Source of the DNA: Avena insularis | Taxonomy: Eukaryota; Streptophyta; Magnoliopsida; Poales; Poaceae | Assembly (NCBI GenBank): GCA_023614405.1 | Contig: CM042689.1 | Coordinates: 305,451,132-305,515,131 of the forward strand | Direction of reading: 5' to 3' | DNA length: 64,000 nt | Part shown: in pieces, positions 57,001 through 64,000 of the stretch | Position numbering within the stretch: the first letter of the stretch is position 1 | How the letters are laid out: each line of letters starts with the position of its first letter | Program-made: the position numbers and the translations under genes | Notes under the pieces: generated by a model | Told to the model about the DNA's origin: nothing | Databases searched by the model: none | Seen by the model: only the letters and a program-made list of their open reading frames with translations

Positions 57001-57986
57001 GTGATCACGGCGAGGAATTAAGGCCGCCATCAACGCGAATTCAACGCCGGAATTACTCGGCTACAACGGCAGGGGACTTGGTCGCGGGTGGAAACGAAGA
57101 ACATGCAATGTGGGGTCCTGTCTGTGTCTCTGCGGGTTCCTTTCTAAGTAGAAAACGTTTCGCTGATAGGGGGGAGAGTTGGGCTGCGACTGGGCTGCTG
57201 GGCCTGCTTAGTTGGGCTGTTTTGTTTCACTTTTTTTTATTCTGTAAGCTTTTTCTTTTTCCATTTGATTTTCTGTTTTGATTTTATTCAAACAATTCAA
57301 ACACTCAAATGAATTCAAACCTTTGCCAAACTTTGTGTAGATTTTAATTCTGTTTGACAACACAATTCAAAGTCCAAAACAAACTAATTTTTTATTCTTT
57401 TTAGGATCCATTAATAATTAAATAAAATAGACCTTAGTCTTTAATTCAAATAGGATTTAATTTATTTAAACTCTCTATTTGAAATCTAAATAATACTAAA
57501 ACCATTTCAGTAGGTTTTATTTGAAAATATAAAACACTTGGAAAACTTATTTAAAATAAATTAACAAGTTTTAGTGTTTAATTAAAAAGGAAAAGCCTTT
57601 TCTTTAATAAAATTGGATATTAATAAATCCTCATTATTTTATTTTAAATAAACCTTTACTCTTTTTATCAAATAGAAATATTTTATTTCAAAAGCTTGCC
57701 AAGATTTAATTTGGCTCTATAAAATAATCCTTATTTATAATTCTACATTTTCTTTTGAAAACCAAATCTTTTTATTAAAAGATCCAAAAATAGTGATTCC
57801 AAATATTTTAATTTTATTGTTTATTTATCTTTTTAAATCCCTTTAGGATTTTATTTGATCAAAAATAGGTTTTGATATTTCCAATTGGAATCAAAAGTTT
57901 CTTCTCACTCTGAATTTCAACAAAGTTTTATTTTGTTTATTTAATTTTTTCACATTTCAAAATTTGGAAAATTTTGGGATGTGACA
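54075..57986 (-). mobile_element. Solo LTR F (3.9 kb)
   Basis: Plus strand starts TGTAAGGTTCCCAACC and ends TTTTGGGATGTGACA, 3912 bp, with the perfect target duplication GCAAC at 54070-54074 and 57987-57991 in the ORF of E3. GATCCCTGTG...CAATGCTAGTCCCTGG near its start and CACCCAGGyGrTTCATTGA near 55150 are shared with the LTRs I and G, so it is a divergent relative of that family. An ORF of 229 codons at 56344-57033 (minus) is GC-rich Pro/Arg text in the promoter-proximal LTR part and not a gene. 57240-57960 is very AT-rich. Confidence 0.9.
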
Positions 57987-59333
57987 GCAACACTCAAAGC
58001 CTAGCCAATTCATGAACATTATAGCATGAGTCCTCAAGTAGAAGGAAGTCACCTTAGCTTGTAGAGATAGCTTGATGAAGGGTGGCCATAGGTAACTCTC
58101 TTCGATTCTTCTTGTCAACACATGGTTGGTAGAGGTTGACGTGTATGCACTTGTACCTTCACACAACAAAGGCCAAGCAAAATATTTTCGTGCGTGATAG
58201 AGGAGAATGTCAAATGTGGCATGTCCATTCTTGTTCACAACACTATTAGCACAATGCATGTATAGAAAATGGAATGCATATGCAAGGTCAAAGTGCATGG
58301 AAATCGTTGCAAAATTATCCAAATGTGGGAACTCAAAAACTCCATATAACATCTTATTGTAGCATTCAAAGCAATCGAATAGAAATTTGATCAACATCTT
58401 TGATGCAAAAATAGGAGAATTTGGCAAAAAAACACGAGGAAGCATATCCAAAACAGAAACATTACGTGTGCAAACCAACCATTGGAAAGAGAAATTGTTC
58501 AACATGTTGGATGTCACACACAAATCATCGAAAGCAAATTCATGGGAATATGAGTATCCCAAGCGGAAGCAAAAACATGTTTACAACCAAACCAAATGGA
58601 AGAGCAAGTGGTCCTTATGCTTGTTGCAACAACAAGACGAGATACTTGAAAGCTCTCATGACAATACATGCTCTTAATGGCATTATGGTTGCACACAAAA
58701 CATCGAAAAGAGAATTTGTTCAACATTTTTATTGCAACACACAAAGCATCAATATCCAATAGCAAAGAAACATGAATGTCACAAGGTGACATAATACCAT
58801 CAACATGCTTGCAATCAAACCATAGGAAAGAGCAATTTGCCAACATGAAAGATGCAAAGCATGCAAAAGGTATCAGAGCTGGGTTTTGTTGGATGCTCTC
58901 AAGAGCTCTTTTTGTCAACTCGTGCTCAACCGAGGTTGACATTATAGTGCGGGTACCTACACACATCATACACACAAGGAAGAACGTGTGTGCATGGTAG
59001 AGATACACATCATCCATCATGACATATCTCTTCTTGTGCACATCACCATTAGTGCCAATCAAGTATGAAATAGATGCATGGTGAGTATGCAACTGGGGAA
59101 CATGCTTATCATGTCAATCATCAAAATCTCCAAAAATTGATAAAGCTATGGGGGCCATCTCATTATAACGCATGTGATCAATATTGTTGCAAGCAAAACA
59201 AGTGAAATAGCAAGCATTCATCTTACTGCAAGCAACGGGAGAAATTGAATGACTAGCATGACAACGCATGTCCGAAGCAATTGGAGGATACACACAAGAT
59301 GCATAGCATGGCATGTTGATGGCAGTGATATCG
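57987..59333 (-). pseudogene. Element E3, repetitive Cys-containing C-terminal extension
   Basis: Minus-strand frames at 58514-59092 and 57957-58562, with more of the same type up to 59333, contain a degenerate unit of about 36-40 residues with the core [FI]-x-[CW]-[FL]-x-C-x-[HR/N]: FTCFACNN, FLWFDCKH, FRCFVCNH, SIWFGCKH, FQWLVCTR, FDCFECYN. A longer module (LYHA...F..C.GT...S...H.LT.R..ES) occurs twice, at about 58870-59050 and 58090-58250. I recognise no known domain; no RT or integrase of E3 is visible. The frame has shifts between the pieces. The left end joins 54074 across solo LTR F. Confidence 0.55.
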
Positions 59334-62300
59334 TGTAAGATCCCTCCTTTATAAAGGAAAAAGGATCCCTGTGATTGCAATGCTAGTCCCTGGATCATTG
59401 CTAGCATCCACAGTTTAAGATGAAGTACACAGATACAAAGGTCATTTATTACATCCATTCCAGAGATAAACATAGTCTTTACAACTCAAGGCCACATGCC
59501 TAATACAAGAGTTTGAATAAGTAAATAAATATAAGTCTTCATCTTCATGTGCCACATGCAAACATGTTGAGTGTAGACTCATGACACCTAATCCTCATCA
59601 GAGTAACCTGCAACATCACAAGTTACAGCCACAGTGGGTCAATACTTTGGAATAGTATTGGCAAGTGATACCTTAGTATATTTTAAGTGGACTAGATACT
59701 ATATGCAAATTTGGCTAAGTGTAGCTTGGCTTGCTTTGCTCAAAATAGGTTTTTCCTATTAGTTGAAAACACTAAGTTTTTCTTTGTAAAAACTTTTCCA
59801 AGGAACCACCAATAGACATTGAGGTCCTTCACCCTTGTTCACCCACAAATTTTTACTTAGAAATTTGGATGAGGAGATTCTAGATAGCTTCCATGCCTTG
59901 ATGCTCAAGTTGTCCATTGCCATGGACTTGGCTAAGTACTTAGATTTTTCCATCTGCAGAGGTTGTGCACTTTCCCCACTAGACTTGGTTTCACCAAGAC
60001 AGGACCTTTCAGAAGCCTTCCCTTAGACCAAATGGACGCGTTCCAACCTATCATTCCCACTACCACCAACTGTCCAAATGGCTAAGTTCTAGCAACTTAT
60101 GTGATCCAGGCAGAGCCCATATTGCCAAGTGGCTGCACTAGAAGCTTCTCAACACTTGGCCTCTAAAATCCCTTTGTTCCTGGGTGGCTTTCCACAAGTG
60201 AGATACACAAGGTAAACCATAGCCATGGGCCTTGTGTAACCACTCAACCAAAACCACCAATCAAGTCCCTTTCCACCCAGGTGATTCATTGACTTAGTTG
60301 TTTTATTAAGCAAAACAAAAGTCCAAAGACTTAGAAATATTTTCATCATAGCATGTATATTTCACCAACCCTTGTTGCTACTAGCTAGGCTAAGCATGGC
60401 ATAGATAGTAACTTAACTTAGAAATTCCCTAGCATTTCTACAACTACTTAGGATTTCCCATCATGGCATATAGGCAAAATAATATCAAGCATAACTTAGC
60501 AAAATATTTCTAATGCTTAGTATAAAACATAGGAATGATAATATTCATGAAGTACCACTTGCCTTGGTAGTTGGGAGAGTATCACTCTTCACAATCACAA
60601 TCACTAGCACCAAAGTCTACACAAAGAATGGTAGCAACAAATTACACACAAAACATATACAAACAAACAAAAATATATGCATGCATGCAAAATGCTAAGT
60701 GATGATTTTCAAAACTCAACTAAGCAAGTGCAAGGTACTGATTCACTAACAAGATAAAAACTTGCCAAACAATCCAATAATTATACCCTAAAACATTTCC
60801 TAAACATTTCAAACACTCAAATTAGTCCTAAACAAGTTTCTGCAAATAAAGCCTTTTTAACAGAAGCTAAACATTAAACACATTGCATATTTTGAAAGAG
60901 CTTGCTCTCCTGATTCCAACGGTATAAAATTTGTCAAAATCTAACGTGGAAATCAAAAGTTATAGTTAAATAAAATTTGAATAACAATCTGATTCAAAAT
61001 CTGTTTTTAAACCTAACTCATTGCCACGCGGCGCTATCCTATTGGCGCGTACCGGTTCGCACGGATCGGTCGACGCAGACCGTTGGATTTAAGTTATCGC
61101 GCACGGCTCAGATCTAACGTACCGCTTCGTTAAGTGATTCTATTACACGCGTTGGATCTAGATCTAACGGCTCTTGATCAAATGACCAAGGTGCAGCGGG
61201 CGCTAGTCTGCGGCGCGTGAGCCTTCTGTCGATGGTGGTGCCGGCGTTCTAGGTCGCCCGGGGAGGGGAGAGGGTGCTCACCAGAACCGCCGTGACGAGG
61301 TGAAGCTCAACGTGTCTCTGGTTGGCGAAGGGGCGCTCGGAGTCGTCGGGGATTCCTCGCCGGAGTCGTGCACGGCGTCAGGTGGTTGCTGTCGAAGTCG
61401 TTGCCGAGGTTCCGCGTCGCCCTAGCACGAACCAGATGGTTTAGAAGATGCGCAAGACGGTGGCGAACAACTTCATATGCATGAGAGATCAAGGGGCGCG
61501 CTATGCTTACCGTAATCGGTCGCCGGAGTTGAGTGGCGGCTCGGTCGTTTGCGGGAACGAACGGGGACGGCGTCCGGAATTTGCTGCCGGAGATCGTCGG
61601 AGCTGCAGCGGTGTTTGGCGAGTTGCGAGCAGCCTGGTGGCATGGAGAGAAAATTGAGTGAGGGGAATGGAGCGGAGTGGGGAGGGGTTTAAGTAGGCAG
61701 AGGCTCGACAAGCAACGCTCGGCGAATCAATGGCAATTACGCCGCGGAATCAACGCAGCAACGGCCAGCGGCGACGGCGTCTGTGCGCGAGATTTGGGGA
61801 AGAAGGAGTCGACGTGGAGAGGGCCCAGTTGTCTGCGAGAGAAACAGAGTGGGGGTGGGGTCCTGGCGTCAGCGACTCGCTGGGTGCATCTGCGCGTGAG
61901 AGAGAGAGGGGACCCGGGTGGGCTAGCTGGGCTGTTTTCGCTGTTGGGCCCAAAGTCTGGCGCTGGCCCTTTTCCTTTTCTTTATTCCTTTTCTTTTTCC
62001 AATTTGATTTTCTGGAATGATTTTCAAATGTTTTCAAAAGCTTTTGAATTCAAACTTTTTCCAGGATTTTGTAGGGTGCAACATTCACAATTTTGGGCAC
62101 AAAAACAAGTGGTCACTTTGTATTAGCTTGTTCCCTTTGTTCAAACAAAATAAGTAGTGCTATAGCACATACTTTGAATAAATTTGGAAATAGTTTCTGA
62201 ATCATATTTGTTTTGTAAATATTTTTCACCAAACTTCAACAATCAAAACATAATAACAATAGAGTAAGCAAGGCTTGTTTTAAAACCAATAACTCTTCAA

Positions 62301-62450
62301 TTGAGAGTGGCATTAGAATAATAGCTGTTCACATGAAATAATGAGCTCATATGCTCCTGTTTTTGAAGTGTTTTGTTTGAAATGAAAACATATGATCATG
62401 GATGCATGAATGATATGCATAAGTTTGAACATGATTTTAGGGATGTTACA
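59334..62450 (-). mobile_element. Gypsy chromovirus element G, 3' LTR
   Basis: Plus strand TGTAAGATCCCTCCTTTATA ... TTTTAGGGATGTTACA, 3117 bp; on the minus strand it starts TGTAACATCCC. Reverse complement of solo LTR I. On its internal side follow a purine tract and a polyprotein with chromodomain. Presumed target in E3 is TATCG (59329-59333), partner outside the window. Long LTRs and a chromodomain suggest the Tekay/Del group of chromoviruses (inference). Confidence 0.9.
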
Positions 62451-62468
62451 AATCTAACCCCCTTAAGG
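62451..62468 (-). promoter_or_regulatory. Polypurine tract of element G
   Basis: Minus strand CCTTAAGGGGGTTAGATT directly before the LTR start TGTAACATCCC. Confidence 0.78.
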
Positions 62469-62810
62469 TGAATCTCGCCCTCGAGATTCGGATTGGCTAG
62501 CAAATAGGTGAGGGTGGTCTTTCCGAAGATCATCTTCTCTTTCCCATGTTGCTTCCTCTTCGGAATGATGATTCCACTGTACTTTGTAGAACTTGATAGT
62601 CTTAGTCCTTGTGACTCTTTCTGCAGTCTCAAGAATCTTGATAGGCTTCTCTTCATAAGTGAGATCACTTTCCAATTGAACCTCCTCCAAAGGTATAGTA
62701 TCCTTCAAAGAAGTTTCTTCCATTTCTGGATGACATTTCTTAAGTTGACTCACATGAAACACATTATGGACAGCTGACAGAGATTCTGGCAATTCAATTT
62801 CATAGGCAAC
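62463..62810 (-). pseudogene. Element G chromodomain (polyprotein C-terminus)
   Basis: Reads ESLSAVHNVFHVSQLKKCHP, then KPIKILETAERVTRTKTIKF, YKVQWNHHSEEEATWERED. This has the aromatic and acidic positions of a chromodomain (PF00385) at the end of an integrase, the mark of chromoviruses, where it helps to choose chromatin targets. Same reading frame as the integrase; a single TAA near 62811 separates the two. Confidence 0.88.
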
Positions 62811-63764
62811 TTATCCTTTGCGACTCAGAATCTTGAACGGTCCAACATATCTTGGTGCCAATTTTCCTTTGACTCCGAACCTTTTCACTCCACGAAGTGG
62901 TGATACTCTAAGATAAGCTCTATCTCCAACTTCGTAGGTGACTTCTCTACGCTTAGGATCTGCGTAGCTTTTCTGTCGGGACTGTGCTATCTTCAACCTG
63001 TCCTTAAACAATTTGACCTTCTCTTCGGCTTCTTTGATAAGATCTGGCCCGAATAAACTTCTTTCTCCCACAACATTCCATAACAATGGGGTGGTACACT
63101 TTCTTCCGTAGAGAAACTCAAACGGTGCCATCTTAATACTGGCTTGATAGCTGTTGTTATAAGAAAATTCTGCGTAAGGCAGACTTTCATCCCAACTGGC
63201 TCCATAGTCTAGGGCACATGCCCTCAACATGTCTTCGAGAATCTGATTAGTTCTTTCCGTTTGTCCATCGGTTTGAGGATGAAAAGCAGTACTGAATTCC
63301 AACCTCGTTCCCAATGACTCATGTAGCTGTCTCCAAAAATGGGAAGTGAATTGAGTTCCCCAATCAGACACAATACTCTTGGGCACTCCATGTAGACATA
63401 CATTTCTACTCATGTATATTCTGGCTAACTTAGCACTTGTATAGGTTGTCTTCACGGGTATGAAATGAGCCACTTTAGTTAGGCGATCCACTACTACCCA
63501 AATAGAATCGTATCCTGACCGGGTCCTTGGTAATCCGGTAATGAAATCCATACCAATCTTGTCCCACTTCCAATCAGGAATAGGTAGTGGTTGAAGCAAA
63601 CCTGATGGTTTCTGATGTTCCGCCTTCACTCTACTACACACATCACACAAAGCAATATGTACGACGATGTCCTTCTTGAGATTATTCCACCAAAATCTTT
63701 CTTTCATGTCCATGTACATTTTGGTGTTACCCGGATGAATAGAATACAGAGAGTTGTGTGCTTC
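62811..63764 (-). pseudogene. Element G integrase
   Basis: Zinc part C-x-x-C in IALCDVCSRVKAEHQKPSG, core residues D of GMDFITGLPRTRSGYDSIWV, D of IVSDWGTQFTSHFW (Trp in place of the usual Arg) and E of TDGQTERTNQILED, and the GPF/Y-type end GKLAPRYVGPFKIL. The frame is open for 302 codons; only the stops at about 62811 and 63765 break the whole visible polyprotein. Confidence 0.9.
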
Positions 63765-64000
63765 TTACAAAATCAGTTTCCGCAACTCCGGGTCTTGTGG
63801 AACGCAGATATGTTTCCCATGCCATAAAGTACCCTGTTCATCTTCATGGAATCCTTTGGCTTTTCCTTTGCCAATCCTTTCCTTAATCTCTTCAATTTCC
63901 TTATCCGTCTTCTGGGCTTCTTTGATCTTGTCCAACAAAGTGGGTTGAACATCCAAAGACATGAGATGTCCTTCAGGCACAATCTCCAATCTGAGTTTTC
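63765..64000 (-). pseudogene. Element G linker between RNase H and integrase (partial)
   Basis: In frame with the integrase: LLDKIKEAQKTDKEIEEIKE, GTLWHGKHICVPQDPELRKL, the usual linker before the HHCC zinc region. A TAA at about 63765 precedes the HNSLYSIHPGNTKMY block. The element continues beyond the right end of the window. Confidence 0.85.

Noticed and set aside
56344..57033. 229-codon Pro/Arg-rich ORF on the minus strand
   Set aside because: Lies in the GC-rich part of solo LTR F; related LTRs I and G do not keep the frame open.

Overview
The window is nuclear DNA of a large-genome grass, most likely a Triticeae species (wheat, Aegilops, rye or barley group). The evidence is a GC-rich plant gene end of the DUF599 type, a Stowaway MITE with the typical grass terminus, and Ty1/copia and Ty3/gypsy LTR retrotransposons of types common in Triticeae packed into each other. 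I see no tRNA gene, no CRISPR array and no bacterial operon structure. Family names are from memory and by-eye reading; no database search was possible.

Layout. Bases 1-588 are the 3' end of a DUF599 membrane-protein gene, the only likely host protein-coding gene. Bases 761-2853 hold a minus-strand LINE-like retroposon without coding capacity, flanked by 11-bp direct repeats and carrying a foldback MITE and a Stowaway MITE. From 2926 to the right end everything is LTR retrotransposon. Element C (copia, minus; 3' LTR 2926-4313) is split by the complete gypsy element H (4748-19418; two LTRs, TSD AATTG). C resumes at 19419, carries a fragment of mitochondrial 18S rRNA (19716-19954), and is cut at 21996 by copia element D (plus). 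D is cut at 24069 by A (Athila-like gypsy, minus), A at 31948 by B (Athila-like, plus, gag-protease only in what is visible), B at 36742 by E2 (Tat-like gypsy, minus), E2 at 52916 by E3 (gypsy, minus), and E3 at 59334 by G (chromovirus, minus), which runs off the window. Two solo LTRs with perfect 5-bp TSDs complete the picture: I (45053-48218) in the reverse transcriptase of E2 and F (54075-57986) in the coding region of E3. All cut points lie at outer LTR ends, so the window looks like the left half of a seven-level nest; the matching right halves should lie beyond 64 kb.

How the parts work together. H and E2 are both Tat-like elements: PBS of the type TGGCkCCCACCGTGGG, gag-PR-RT-RNaseH-IN, then several kilobases between integrase and 3' LTR holding a spliced gene on the opposite strand. 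In both elements that gene encodes a related protein (Transposase_28-like N-terminal domain plus coiled coil), has its own TATA box and has a tandem-repeat-filled intron. E2 also has an upstream extra ORF with a capsid-like domain. A keeps a coiled-coil ORF in the env position with its own TATA-bearing, LTR-like upstream region. Nearly all coding regions are broken by stops, frameshifts or changed catalytic residues. G is the least damaged reading frame, with two stops in the visible 1.5 kb.
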